This document shows, piece by piece, positions 26,458 to 35,396 of a DNA stretch of 64,000 nt. Numbering within the stretch: the first letter of the stretch is position 1; each line of letters opens with the position of its first letter. The notes beneath the pieces were generated by a model. That model saw only the letters and a program-made list of their open reading frames with translations, was not told where the DNA came from and did no database searches. This DNA comes from Quadrisphaera sp. DSM 44207 (GTDB taxonomy: Bacteria > Actinomycetota > Actinomycetes > Actinomycetales > Quadrisphaeraceae), in the NCBI RefSeq assembly GCF_900101335.1, contig NZ_FNKA01000003.1:682001-746000 (forward strand), in the 5' to 3' direction. The position numbers and the translations under genes are program-made.

Positions 26458-27942
26458 TCAGGCGGTCAGGCCCAGCGTCCTCGCCGTCTCCGAGCGGACC
26501 TCCTCGGCCAGCGCCGGGTCGTCGGACAGCCTGCGCCCGTAGGAGGGCACGAACTCCTGCACCCGCGGGCGCCAGCGGTCGACGTCGGCGGGGAAGCACC
26601 GCTCGAGCAGCGTGAGCATCGCCGAGACGGCAGTCGAGGCGCCGGGGGAGGCGCCGAGCAGGCCGCCGATGGTGCCCTCGGCGCCGACGACGAGCTCGGT
26701 GCCGAACTCCAGCTTGCCGCGCCCCCGGGCGTCCCGCTTGATCACCTGCACCCGCTGCCCGGCGGTGATCAGCTCCCAGTCGCCGCCGTCCACGGTCGGG
26801 ACGAACTCCTCCAGGGCGCGCAGGCGGGCGCTGCGGGACTGCAGCACCTGCCCGATCAGGTAGCGCGTCAGGACCAGCTCGCTGCGCCCGACGCCCAGCA
26901 GGGAGGAGAGGTTGTGCGCCTTCACCGAGCGCGCCAGGTCCAGGACCGAGCCGTTCTTGAGGAACTTGGGGCTGAACCCGGCGTACGGGCCGAACATCAG
27001 CGACTGCTCGCCGTCGATGAGGCGCAGGTCCAGGTGGGGCACCGACATCGGCGGCGCGCCGACCTTCGCCTGGCCGTAGGCCTTCGCCTGGTGGCGCGCG
27101 ACCAGCTCCGGGTCGCGGGTGCGCAGGAACTGCCCGCTGACCGGGAAGCCGCCGTACCCGCGGATCTCGGGGATGCCCGCGGCCTGCAGCAGGGCCAGGG
27201 CCCCGCCGCCGGCGCCGACGAAGACGAACCTCGCCGTGGCGCTGCGGCGCTCGCCGGTGGTGACGTCCTGGACGTCGACGCGCCAGCGCCCGTCGGGCTG
27301 GCGCCGCAGCCGGCGCACCTTCGTGCCCAGGCCGAGCTGCACCCCGCGCCGCTGGGCGGTGTCGAGCAGCAGGCGGGTCAGGGCGCCGAAGTTGACGTCC
27401 GTGCCGGCGTCCGAGCGGGTGGCGGCCACCGGCTGCCCGCGGTCGCGCCCGTCCATCATCAGCGGCAGCCACTGCGCGAGGACGTCCGGGTCCTCGGTGT
27501 GCTGCAGGCCGGCGAACAGCGGCTGCGGCGCCAGCGCCTGGTAGCGGGCGCGCATGTAGCGCTGCCCGTCGGTGCCGGTGACGAAGCTGATGTGCGGCAC
27601 CGAGGTGATGAAGTCGCGCGGGGAGGGCGTCAGGCCCGCGCGCACGAGGGAGGACCAGAACTGGCGCGAGACCTGGAACTGCTCGTTGATGCCGACCGCG
27701 CGCGCGGGGTCGACCGTGCCGTCGGGCCGCGCCGGCGTGTAGTTCAGCTCGCACAGGGCCGCGTGCCCGGTGCCGGCGTTGTTCCAGGCGTTCGAGCTCT
27801 CCTCGCCCACGGCGGGCGCGGCCTCGAAGACCTCCACGGTCCAGTCCGGCTCGAGCAGGCCGAGCAGCGCCCCGAGGGTCGCGCTCATGATGCCGCCGCC
27901 GACGAGGACGACGTCGGGGGACGTGGCGCGGGAACTGGTCAG
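26458..27942 (-). CDS. mqo: Malate:quinone oxidoreductase, probable CTG start
   Basis: This FAD membrane-associated enzyme oxidises malate to oxaloacetate and passes electrons to menaquinone. The protein has V-V-L-V-G-G-G-I-M-S-A-T-L, then S-S-N-A-W-N-N-A-G-T-G-H-A-A-L-C-E-L-N-Y, Y-G-G-F-P-V-S-G and L-L-G-A-S-P-G-A-S-T. The first ATG (27888) falls inside the FAD-binding glycine motif, so it cannot be the true start. An in-frame stop (TGA) lies upstream and no ATG, GTG or TTG occurs between. CTG 27942, 6 nt after GGGGAG, gives 494 residues, the normal Mqo length. It converges with the phosphatidyltransferase gene. Confidence 0.92.
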   Translation of the reverse strand: MTSSRATSPDVVLVGGGIMSATLGALLGLLEPDWTVEVFEAAPAVGEESSNAWNNAGTGHAALCELNYTPARPDGTVDPARAVGINEQFQVSRQFWSSLVRAGLTPSPRDFITSVPHISFVTGTDGQRYMRARYQALAPQPLFAGLQHTEDPDVLAQWLPLMMDGRDRGQPVAATRSDAGTDVNFGALTRLLLDTAQRRGVQLGLGTKVRRLRRQPDGRWRVDVQDVTTGERRSATARFVFVGAGGGALALLQAAGIPEIRGYGGFPVSGQFLRTRDPELVARHQAKAYGQAKVGAPPMSVPHLDLRLIDGEQSLMFGPYAGFSPKFLKNGSVLDLARSVKAHNLSSLLGVGRSELVLTRYLIGQVLQSRSARLRALEEFVPTVDGGDWELITAGQRVQVIKRDARGRGKLEFGTELVVGAEGTIGGLLGASPGASTAVSAMLTLLERCFPADVDRWRPRVQEFVPSYGRRLSDDPALAEEVRSETARTLGLTA

Positions 27943-28112
27943 GGCGTGCTCCCCGGTCGTGGGCTGGCGCGACGGTCGGGGTCACCGACGTCGGTGGTGC
28001 CGCCATTGTCGCCCCTCCCCGCGGCGCGCGGGCGAGTGGTGGGTGGCCGGTGTGTCAGGACGACGCCGCGTCCGGGGTCGCCGTGGTGCTGACACCGGCG
28101 GGCGGGGCGCGC

Positions 28113-28538
28113 TCACAGCCGGCTCGTCGTGGCCTCGTCCTCCTGGCCGGCGAAGTACTTGACCAGCACCTCGGCGAAGACCGGCTCGTGCGGGACGGCG
28201 CGGGCGAACAGGGTCGTGGACGAGCGCAGCTTCGACGCGTCGACCGGGCCGAGCACCGCGGCGGCGTCGGCGCCGGGCAGGTCGGCCAGGGCGCGGGCGG
28301 CCCGGACCAGGCGCGGGCCCAGCACCGGGTGCGCGGCGTAGGCGCGGGCCTCCTCCAGGCCGGAGATCGCGTACCGCTGAGCCGTGGGGCTGCGGCCCAG
28401 GCCGGCGACCTGGGGGAGGACGAACCACATCCAGTGGCTCTCCTTGCGGCCGGCCCGCAGCTCGCGCAGCGCCCGCTCGTAGGTGCCGTCGAGCTCCTGC
28501 GCGTCGACGAAGCGCTGCAGGTCGAAGGGGTCGGTCAC
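28113..28538 (-). CDS. DUF1810 (calpastatin-like) family protein
   Basis: The 141-residue protein begins F-D-L-Q-R-F-V-D-A-Q and continues with S-H-W-M-W-F-V-L-P-Q and R-Y-A-I-S-G-L-E-E-A-R-A-Y, then D-A-S-K-L-R-S-S-T-T-L-F. These are the conserved blocks of DUF1810, a soluble family of unknown function often named calpastatin by weak similarity. Its GTG start (28538) overlaps the preceding pentapeptide-protein stop by 4 bp, so translation is coupled. It ends the small operon 29763-28113. Confidence 0.88.
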   Translation of the reverse strand: MTDPFDLQRFVDAQELDGTYERALRELRAGRKESHWMWFVLPQVAGLGRSPTAQRYAISGLEEARAYAAHPVLGPRLVRAARALADLPGADAAAVLGPVDASKLRSSTTLFARAVPHEPVFAEVLVKYFAGQEDEATTSRL

Positions 28539-29506
28539 GGGCGGGGGGCCTTCCTGCCGGGACGCCGGGGACGTCGGGGAGCGCGGGCGGCCGGGAGGGC
28601 CTGGCGCGCAGGAGCCTCGCGCGGGGGAGCCTCGCGCGGGGGAGCCTGGCGCGCAGGAGCCTCGCGCGGCGGCGGCGCCGTCCAGTGCGCCGGGTGCTCC
28701 AGCGAGGCGGGCAGGCGCGTGGCGCCGTCCCCGCGCGCGGAGCGCACCTGCGGCGCGGTGAGGAAGAGGGCGCCGGTCAGGTCGGCGGCGCGCAGGTCCG
28801 CGCCCCGCAGGTCGGCGCCGAGCAGGTCGGCGCGGCGCAGGTCCGCCCCGCGCAGGTCCGCGCCCACCAGCAGCGCCCCGCGCAGGTCCGCGCCCCGCAG
28901 GTCCGCCGCGCGCAGCCGCGCCCCGACGAGGTCGCCGCGCGGGCGACGCCGGCCCGCGGGCGCGACCTCGGCGCGCACGAGCTCGCTGGCGCGGCGCAGC
29001 AGCGCGCCGACCTGCGCCCGGCGGGCCGGTACGTCCACCGCGAGCAGCGCGTCCGGGCCGGAGCGGGTGAGCGCGTCGACCTCCTCCAGCGCCGCGCGCA
29101 GCTCCTCGTGCACCGGGCGCGCCGCCGCCAGCGCCAGCGCCTCGTCCAGGGAGCGCATCAGCTCGTGCAGCTGGCGCACGAGGCCGAAGACGGCGAACAC
29201 CTGCGGCGCCGCGCGCGGGTCCTCGCGCCAGTGCACGCCGCCGAAGACGACCTGGGTGGTCTTCTGGCCCGCTCCGAAGCAGTCGAAGGCGTCGCAGCCG
29301 GGGAAGCCGCTGCCGCGCAGGCGCGCGTGGATCCCGCAGCGGTCGTCCCGCTGCAGGTGCGGGCACGGCGTCCCGGCGTCCTTGGTGATCGCGAAGTCCG
29401 CCGACGCGGTCAGCGGCAGCGCGACGCAGCACAGCGCGGCGCAGCGCGAGCAGTCCGCCCGCAGGTCGCTCGCCGGCACGGGCCCGCGCCCGGGCACCCC
29501 GCTCAC
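28535..29506 (-). CDS. Cys-rich pentapeptide-repeat protein
   Basis: The 323-residue protein has three parts. The N-terminal part (about 15-75) is rich in Cys (D-C-S-R-C-A-A-L-C-C, then C-P-H, C-G-I, C-D-A-F-D-C) and resembles zinc or iron-sulfur binding YkgJ-like clusters. A helical middle part follows. A pentapeptide-repeat stretch (about 205-260; A-D-L-R-G-A-D-L-R-G repeated) should form a right-handed quadrilateral beta-helix. The C-terminus is an Arg/Pro/Ala repeat (R-E-A-P-A-R-Q-A-P-P) that looks disordered. The start GTG 29506 overlaps the truncated LysE stop (GTGA). Some pentapeptide proteins mimic DNA and protect gyrase; that is not shown here. Confidence 0.82.
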   Translation of the reverse strand: MSGVPGRGPVPASDLRADCSRCAALCCVALPLTASADFAITKDAGTPCPHLQRDDRCGIHARLRGSGFPGCDAFDCFGAGQKTTQVVFGGVHWREDPRAAPQVFAVFGLVRQLHELMRSLDEALALAAARPVHEELRAALEEVDALTRSGPDALLAVDVPARRAQVGALLRRASELVRAEVAPAGRRRPRGDLVGARLRAADLRGADLRGALLVGADLRGADLRRADLLGADLRGADLRAADLTGALFLTAPQVRSARGDGATRLPASLEHPAHWTAPPPREAPARQAPPREAPPREAPARQALPAARAPRRPRRPGRKAPRP

Positions 29507-29763
29507 CCGGTCCACGCCATCCACAGCAGGTGGGCGACGCCGGCGCGCTCGAGCACCTGGAACGCCAGCGCGCTGGTGTGCATCAGCGCGGCCAGGCCCG
29601 TGACGGCGGCCAGGACGTGCGGGACGATCCCGAGGGTGCACCCCGCCGCCGCGACGGCGCTGGCCCGCGCGCCGCGCGAGAGGCCGGCGGCCACCGTGTA
29701 GAGCACGCCGGTGCCCGGGGTGGCGACCACGACCAGCGTGGTGAGCCAGAACTCGACGGTCAC
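29503..29763 (-). pseudogene. LysE-family exporter cut to its first 86 residues
   Basis: The frame begins like a LysE/RhtB amino-acid exporter (F-W-L-T-T-L-V-V-V-A-T-P-G-T-G-V-L-Y-T, then G-L-S-R-G-A-R-A and the helix T-L-G-I-V-P-H-V-L-A-A). It stops after L-L-W-M-A-W-T-G. The family is normally about 200 residues, so roughly the second half is gone. The promoter (TAGCGT, minus strand 29802-29797) and AGGAGG before GTG 29763 are good, and the stop is coupled to the pentapeptide gene. It may survive as a leader-like reading frame for that gene. Confidence 0.7.
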
Positions 29764-29796
29764 GGGGCCTCCTGCGCGCGGTCGGCGGCCCGGCGG

Positions 29797-29802
29797 ACGC
29801 TA
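29797..29802 (-). promoter_or_regulatory. -10 box TAGCGT for the lysE'/pentapeptide/DUF1810 operon
   Basis: TAGCGT on the minus strand lies about 33 nt upstream of GTG 29763, with AGGAGG between. The rest of the 195-nt gap to the sortase gene shows nothing recognisable. Confidence 0.4.
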
Positions 29803-29958
29803 GGTGCCGCCGCTCCCCGGCGCAAGGGCGCGCCGTGGGGCCCGCCGGGTCGGCTCACGACCCCGGGCACCGGCGGCGGGTGGCCGTCGCGGTGGCGCTC
29901 GACGTGCTCGGGCTCGAGGGGTCGGGGTCTGGCACGGGAACCTCCTGCGCTCGGTGCG

Positions 29959-30690
29959 TCACCGCACGGCGACCAGCCGGGCGAAGACCACGACGTTGCT
30001 CTCGTAGTGGCCGCTGGACGCGTCGAAGTCCCCGCCGCACGTGATCAGCCGCAGGGCCGGGTGGTCCGTGGTCCCGTAGACCTCCGCCGTGGGGAAGTCG
30101 TCCTTGGGGTGCTGCTCCACCCGCTCGACGACGAACACGGCCCGCGACCCGTCCTCGCGCGCGACCACGACCTCGGCGCCGGGTCGCACCTCGGCCAGGC
30201 GGTAGAAGACCGCCGGGCCCTCCCTCGAGTCGACGTGACCGGCGATGACCGCCGGCCCCAGCTCCCCCGGCGTCGGGGCGTGCTCGTACCAGCCCGCCAG
30301 GGCGTCGTCGACGGGCACCTGCAGGGAGCCGTCGTCCTGCAGGCCCAGGGTCTCCAGCCGCGGGGAGCGCACGCCGACCGAGGGCACGGACACCGACACC
30401 GGTGCCGCCCTCGCCAGGACGGTCGCGCCCGCTGCCGCCGACGACACCGCGACCTGGTGCTGCGCGACGGCCGGCGCGACGACGGGTGCCGCGACCGGCG
30501 CGGCACCCGGTGCCGGGGGCGCGGGCGGCGCCGGGGTCTGCCCCGCGAGCGCCGCGACCACCAGCGATCCTCCGAGCACGGCGAGCGCTCTGCTCGCGGT
30601 GCGGGCGGCGCGCTCGCGACCGGCGGCGGGCCTGCGGCGGACGTGCCGCCCGCCGGAGCGGCCGCCCCGAGCGACGTGCCGCCCGCTCAT
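29959..30690 (-). CDS. Class F-type sortase
   Basis: The 243-residue membrane-anchored transpeptidase has a basic N-terminus, one membrane helix ([16 protein letters not shown]), a Pro/Ala linker and the sortase fold. Catalytic His is in A-V-I-A-G-H-V-D-S, Cys in L-R-L-I-T-C-G-G and Arg in V-V-V-F-A-R-L. These class F-like proteins are common in actinobacteria. ATG 30690 overlaps the stop of the excalibur protein gene (ATGA), so the two are made together and the excalibur protein is the obvious candidate partner. Confidence 0.9.
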   Translation of the reverse strand: MSGRHVARGGRSGGRHVRRRPAAGRERAARTASRALAVLGGSLVVAALAGQTPAPPAPPAPGAAPVAAPVVAPAVAQHQVAVSSAAAGATVLARAAPVSVSVPSVGVRSPRLETLGLQDDGSLQVPVDDALAGWYEHAPTPGELGPAVIAGHVDSREGPAVFYRLAEVRPGAEVVVAREDGSRAVFVVERVEQHPKDDFPTAEVYGTTDHPALRLITCGGDFDASSGHYESNVVVFARLVAVR

Positions 30691-31181
30691 CCCGTCCTGC
30701 GGGAGCCGCGGCGGCGCGCCAGCAGGCCGGCGCCGACCAGGCTCGCCGCGCCGAGGGCGAGCAGGCCCGAGTGCTCCACGCCGGCAGCGCCGCCGCCCCC
30801 GGCGTCCGCGCCGCCGGACGGCGTCACCGCGACCTGCTGGGTCGACGGCTGCTGCGTCGACGGCTGCTGCTGGGTCGACGGCTGCTGGGTCGACGGCTGC
30901 TGCGTCGGCGGCTGGGTCGGCTGCTGCTGCGTCGGCTCCTGCGAGGCGGACCCGCCGCTGCCGGCAGCCGTCCCGCTGGAGGGCAGCGACTCGCAGGCGA
31001 TGCCGTCGCCGTCCTCGTCGAGCCGCTCCGGGTCCCCGGGGACCAGCGCCGCCGTGGCCTCCTCCGTCGAGGCGAAGTCGGAGCAGTCGCGGTCGTTCGT
31101 CTGCGCCGAGGCGGGGGCGACGACGAGCGCGGAGGCGAGGAGGGTCGCCGACCCGAGCGTGGCCAGGGAGCGCAGCGTCAT
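30687..31181 (-). CDS. Secreted excalibur-domain protein with PTQQ repeats
   Basis: The 164-residue protein has a signal peptide ([15 protein letters not shown], cut after A-S-A). It then has an excalibur calcium-binding motif: D-R-D-C-S-D-F at the start and [10 protein letters not shown] at the end. A low-complexity stalk of (P-S/T-T/Q-Q-Q) units follows. The C-terminus is a Gly/Ala-rich membrane segment and a basic tail (R-R-R-G-S-R-R), the layout of a sortase substrate. A classical LPxTG is not visible; the nearest candidate before the helix is unclear. It is co-translated with the sortase. Confidence 0.87.
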   Translation of the reverse strand: MTLRSLATLGSATLLASALVVAPASAQTNDRDCSDFASTEEATAALVPGDPERLDEDGDGIACESLPSSGTAAGSGGSASQEPTQQQPTQPPTQQPSTQQPSTQQQPSTQQPSTQQVAVTPSGGADAGGGGAAGVEHSGLLALGAASLVGAGLLARRRGSRRTG

Positions 31182-31373
31182 CGGAGGGTCCTCCCGTACG
31201 ACCGGATGAGGACACAGAAAGTAACTGCATCGTCGCTGTCAGGGAAGACCCGTCGAGGGCCCAGCACGGGCGATGAGTTCGAGGCCGGACGGCGGTCTCC
31301 TCGTGCGGCACCCGCGCCGGGCGCCGGAGGACCGCCGGAGGACCGCCGGAGCACCGCAGGAGAGGAGCGCGCC

Positions 31374-31865
31374 GTGGCGCTGCAGAGGATCGTCCCCAAC
31401 CTCTGGTTCGACACCCGGGCCGAGGAGGCCGCGCAGTTCTACACCTCCGTCTTCGACGGCTCGCGCATCGTCCGCGTGGCGCGCTACCCCGAGGGCGCGC
31501 CCGGGCCCGCCGGCTCCGTCATGACGGTGGAGTTCGAGCTGGAGGGGCAGCGGTTCGTCGGCATCAACGGCGGCCCGCACTTCCCCTTCACCGAGGCGGT
31601 CTCCTTCCAGGTCACCTGCCGCGACCAGGAGGAGGTCGACCGGTTCTGGTCCGCGCTGCTGGCGGGCGGAGGCGAGGAGAGCCGGTGCGGCTGGCTGAAG
31701 GACCGCTACGGGCTGTCCTGGCAGGTCGTGCCGGAGGGGATGGAGGAGCTGTTCGAGGACCCCGACCCCGCCCGCGCGCAGCGCGCGGTGCAGGCGATGC
31801 TGCAGATGCGCAAGCTCGACCTCGCCGCCCTGCGCCGCGCCGCGGACGGCGTCCCGGCGACCTGA
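31374..31865 (+). CDS. PhnB-like VOC (glyoxalase-fold) protein
   Basis: The 163-residue protein has the VOC beta-alpha-beta-beta-beta modules of the PhnB / '3-demethylubiquinone-9 3-methyltransferase' family. Recognisable parts are N-L-W-F-D-T-R-A-E-E-A-A-Q-F-Y, S-V-M-T-V-E-F-E-L-E-G-Q-R-F-V-G-I-N-G-G-P and the last motif C-G-W-L-K-D-R-Y-G-L-S-W-Q-V-V-P. Despite the old name, the family usually lacks methyltransferase activity. GTG 31374 is preceded by AGGAGAGGAG. Its promoter region is shared with the divergent excalibur/sortase genes. Confidence 0.88.
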   Translation: MALQRIVPNLWFDTRAEEAAQFYTSVFDGSRIVRVARYPEGAPGPAGSVMTVEFELEGQRFVGINGGPHFPFTEAVSFQVTCRDQEEVDRFWSALLAGGGEESRCGWLKDRYGLSWQVVPEGMEELFEDPDPARAQRAVQAMLQMRKLDLAALRRAADGVPAT

Positions 31866-31925
31866 CGCCCTGACGACCTGACGCCCCGCCTGGCGACCGG
31901 ACGGCGTCCGCGCGGGCGGTCGGCG

Positions 31926-34436
31926 CTACTCGGTGGCGATCGCCCGCAGGACGTCGAGGCGCACGGCGCGCACCGCGGGCAGCACCGCGGCCACCACGCC
32001 GATGACGGCCGCGACGACGAAGACGCCGGCCAGGGAGGCTCCCGGCACCGACAGCTCCGTCAGGCCCTGCTCCACCAGCGCCCGCTGCAGCGCGACGCCG
32101 AGCACGAGGCCGAGCACCGTGCCCAGCACGGCGCCGAACAGGGCGGTGAGCACGGACTCGACGGTGATGGTCGCCGCCAGCTGCCGGCGGCGCATGCCCA
32201 CCGCCCGCAGCAGGCCGATCTCGCGGGTGCGCTCGACCACCGACAGCGCGAGGGTGTTGATGATCCCCAGCACGGCGATCACCACCGACAGGGCCAGCAG
32301 CACGTAGATGGTGATGAGCAGCTGCTGGGTCTGGTCCGCCTGCGCCGAGACGTACTCCTCGCGGTCCTGCACCGAGAGCACCACGTAGGGCGCGACGGCG
32401 TCCGTGACCGCCTCCCGCACCGCGGCGGCGTCCGCGCCGTCCTCCAGCGTCACGTAGCCGAACAGGTCCAGGCGCTGCGGCTCGGGAACGGCCTGCTCCA
32501 CCAGCGACGCCGGCAGCACCACCGACGAGCCCACCGCCTGGTTGTCGGCGAAGACCCCGCCGACGCGCAGCTGCTGGCCGGTCAGCGTGCCGACGGTCGC
32601 GGTCAGCTCGTCCCCGACGGCCAGGCCCTCCTCCTCGGCGTAGGAGGAGGAGACGAGCACGTCCCCGTCGTCCAGGGCGTCCAGGCTCCCCTCCTCCACG
32701 TCGACGACGACGTTCTGCGCCAGGTCCGAGGCATCGGCCGCCACGGTGAATCCGCTGCCGAGGTCCGAGGGCACGAACGCCAGCTCGGCGACCGAGGCGA
32801 CCCCGTCGACTCCCCGCACCGCGTCGCTGGCGGCCGGCGGGAAGCCGGTGAAGCCCGCGTTCAGGACGAGGTCGGCGCGCACGGACTCCTCCACGATCGC
32901 CGCGGTGGAGGAGCGGGTCGAGGCCGTCAGCACCGTCACGCCGGTGACGAGGGCGAGGCCGACCATGAGGGCCCCGGCGGTGGTGGCCGTCCGGCGCGGG
33001 TTGCGCAGCGCGTTCTCGCGGGCCAGGCGTCCCACCGGGCGCAGCGCGGTGAACGGCGCGGCCAGCACGCGCAGCACCGGGCGCGCCAGCAGCGGCGCGG
33101 CCACCGCGACGCCGAGGAAGAGGGCGAGGGCGCTGAGGGCGACGCCGACGCCGCTGGTCGTGCCGAGGGCGCCCAGGGAGAGCCACAGGCCGACCCCGGC
33201 GGCCACCACGAGCAGCGCGCCCAGCAGGGCGCGCGTGCGCAGGGACCGCTCCGGCAGCGCGACGTCGTCGCGCATGGCCGCCACCGGGGCGATGCGCGCG
33301 GCCCGCAGCGCCGGCGCCACGGCCGCCAGCACCGTGACGACGACGCCGGTGAGCACCCCGACGAGCAGGGTGCGCGGGGCGACGACGAGACCGCCGGTGA
33401 GCTCCAGGCCGACGGCGCCGAGCACCGCCGCCAGCACCGCCGCGAGGCCGATGCCGGCGCCCACGCCGAGGACGCCGCCGACCGCTCCCACCGCCAGCGC
33501 CTCGGCGAGCACCGAGCCGACCACCTGCCGGCCGCTGGCGCCGATGGCGCGCAGCAGCGCCAGCTCGCGGGTGCGCTGCGCCACGAGCATCGAGAACGTG
33601 TTGACGATGATGAAGCAGCCGACGACGAGGCTGATGCCGGCGAAGACGAGCAGGAACGTGGAGATGAAGCCCAGGGCCTCGCGGATGTTCTCGGTGTCCT
33701 CCCTCACCTGCTCCTCGCCCGTGATCGCCTCCGCGCCCGCGGGCAGCACCTGCGCGACCCGGTCGCGCAGCTCGACCTGGCCGACGCCGTCCTCGGCGCG
33801 CACGGCGAAGCTCGCCACGGTGCCCTCGGGGGCGTAGTACTCGCGCGCGGAGGCGGGGTCGAAGACCACCAGCGTGCTCCCGGCCAGCGCCGCGCCCCGC
33901 ACGACGCCGACCACCTGCGCGTCGCGGACGTCGGCGCCGGCGAGCACCCGGGTGCGGTCCCCGACGTCCAGGCCCGAGCGGGCGAGCGTGGCCTCCTCGA
34001 CGGCGATCTCGCCCGGTGCCGTCGGGGAGCGGCCGTCCACCAGCTCCAGCACCGGGTCGTCCTCGACGTACCCGGTGCCGAGGGCGGGGGCCCCGCCCTG
34101 GCGCACCGCGGTGCCGTCGGCGCCCACGAGCACCGCGGAGCCGCTCAGCGCGGGCTCGGCGACCGCCACGCCGTCCACCGCGCGCAGGCGCTCGGCGAGG
34201 TCCAGCGGCAGCTGGCTGCGCAGGGCGTCGCCCTGCGGGCCCTCGGCGCCGGCGAGGCCGCGCACGACGACGTCCGTGCCCTCGGCGGAGGAGGCGAAGA
34301 GGTCGGTGAAGGAGCGGTCGAGGGTGTCGGTGAGCACGAACGTGCCGGCGACGAAGGAGACGCCCAGCAGCACGGACGTCGCGGTCAGCAGGAAGCGCAC
34401 CAGGTGCCGGCGGACGCCCGCCAGCGCCACCCGCAT
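31926..34436 (-). CDS. ABC transporter permease, double FtsX/MacB domains
   Basis: The 836-residue permease has a first membrane helix (V-R-F-L-L-T-A-T-S-V-L-L-G-V), a large extracellular domain with Asp/Gly/Val-rich sequence, three helices (for example L-L-V-F-A-G-I-S-L-V-V-G-C-F-I), and a second copy of this layout ending with three helices near the C-terminus. It is the usual actinobacterial LolE/MacB-like permease of about 840 residues. It overlaps by one base the ATP-binding gene upstream (TGATG). The pair would export a peptide, a lipid or lipoproteins, or sense envelope stress. No regulator lies beside it. Confidence 0.92.
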   Translation of the reverse strand: MRVALAGVRRHLVRFLLTATSVLLGVSFVAGTFVLTDTLDRSFTDLFASSAEGTDVVVRGLAGAEGPQGDALRSQLPLDLAERLRAVDGVAVAEPALSGSAVLVGADGTAVRQGGAPALGTGYVEDDPVLELVDGRSPTAPGEIAVEEATLARSGLDVGDRTRVLAGADVRDAQVVGVVRGAALAGSTLVVFDPASAREYYAPEGTVASFAVRAEDGVGQVELRDRVAQVLPAGAEAITGEEQVREDTENIREALGFISTFLLVFAGISLVVGCFIIVNTFSMLVAQRTRELALLRAIGASGRQVVGSVLAEALAVGAVGGVLGVGAGIGLAAVLAAVLGAVGLELTGGLVVAPRTLLVGVLTGVVVTVLAAVAPALRAARIAPVAAMRDDVALPERSLRTRALLGALLVVAAGVGLWLSLGALGTTSGVGVALSALALFLGVAVAAPLLARPVLRVLAAPFTALRPVGRLARENALRNPRRTATTAGALMVGLALVTGVTVLTASTRSSTAAIVEESVRADLVLNAGFTGFPPAASDAVRGVDGVASVAELAFVPSDLGSGFTVAADASDLAQNVVVDVEEGSLDALDDGDVLVSSSYAEEEGLAVGDELTATVGTLTGQQLRVGGVFADNQAVGSSVVLPASLVEQAVPEPQRLDLFGYVTLEDGADAAAVREAVTDAVAPYVVLSVQDREEYVSAQADQTQQLLITIYVLLALSVVIAVLGIINTLALSVVERTREIGLLRAVGMRRRQLAATITVESVLTALFGAVLGTVLGLVLGVALQRALVEQGLTELSVPGASLAGVFVVAAVIGVVAAVLPAVRAVRLDVLRAIATE

Positions 34437-35293
34437 CACGGCCGCTCCCCGCGGGCGCGGGCAGCGGCCGGCGCGCTGACGCGGCCCATCCGCTCCAGGA
34501 CGGCCTCGGCGGTGGGGGAGGACAGCTCGTCGACCAGGCGCCCGTCGGCGAGGAACAGCACGCGGTCGGCGTAGGCCGCGGCGCTCGGCTCGTGGGTGAC
34601 CATGACGACGGTCTGCTCGAAGTCGTCGACGCTGCGGCGCAGGAAGCCGAGCACCTCGGCGCTGGCGACGGAGTCGAGGTTGCCGGTCGGCTCGTCGGCG
34701 AAGACGATCGCCGGCCGGCTGACCAGGGCCCTCGCGCACGCCACCCGCTGCTGCTGGCCCCCGGAGAGCTGGTTGGGCCGGTGGCTGAGGCGGTCGCCGA
34801 GGCCCACGACGTCCACCACGTGCTCGAACCAGGCCTGGTCGACCTTGCGGCGGGCGATGTCGAGGGGCAGCGTGATGTTCTCGCGCGCCGTCAGGGTCGG
34901 CACGAGGTTGTAGGCCTGGAAGACGAAGCCGATGCGCTCGCGCCGCAGCTTGGTCAGCTTCCCGTCGCCCAGGCGCGAGAGCTCGACGCCGTCGACCACC
35001 ACCGAGCCGGACGTCGGGGTGTCCAGGGCCGCCATGCAGTGCATGAGCGTGGACTTGCCCGACCCCGACGGCCCCATGATCGCGGTCAGGCGGCCCCGCT
35101 CGAAGTCGACGCTGACGCCGTCCAGGGCCCGCACCTCCGCCTCCCCCCGCCCGTGCACCTTGACGAGGTCGACGGCGCGGGCGACGGGGCCCGGATCGGG
35201 CGTCGCGGACCGGGATGCGCCAGCGGGTGCGGTGGCGGGTGCGGTGGCGGGAGCGGCAACGGGTGCGGTGCCGGGGGCGTCGGGAGAAGCCAT
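34436..35293 (-). CDS. ABC transporter ATP-binding protein, MacB/LolD type
   Basis: The 285-residue ATPase has Walker A (G-P-S-G-S-G-K-S-T), Q-loop Gln in V-F-Q-A-Y-N-L-V-P, signature L-S-G-G-Q-Q-Q-R-V, Walker B (A-I-V-F-A-D-E-P-T-G-N-L-D-S) and an H-loop (V-T-H-E-P). These features are those of the LolD/MacB family. The N-terminal 30 residues are a Pro/Ala/Thr repeat encoded by a 12-bp repeat (about 35222-35273). It is the partner of the permease at 31926-34436. Confidence 0.95.
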   Translation of the reverse strand: MASPDAPGTAPVAAPATAPATAPAGASRSATPDPGPVARAVDLVKVHGRGEAEVRALDGVSVDFERGRLTAIMGPSGSGKSTLMHCMAALDTPTSGSVVVDGVELSRLGDGKLTKLRRERIGFVFQAYNLVPTLTARENITLPLDIARRKVDQAWFEHVVDVVGLGDRLSHRPNQLSGGQQQRVACARALVSRPAIVFADEPTGNLDSVASAEVLGFLRRSVDDFEQTVVMVTHEPSAAAYADRVLFLADGRLVDELSSPTAEAVLERMGRVSAPAAARARGERP

Positions 35294-35396
35294 GGGTCCA
35301 TGCTCACAGCCCCGGCGCCCGGCGTCCCCACCGCGCCCGAGATCCGTCAGAGCCCCGCGCCCGGGCGGCTCCGGGTGGCGCACCGGTTCCCGCGCG

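Noticed and set aside
27888-27890. ATG as start of mqo
   Set aside because: It lies within the FAD-binding GGGIMSA motif and would remove the first beta strand.
28004-28006. ATG 28006 as mqo start
   Set aside because: It is in a different frame from the enzyme and would need an indel.
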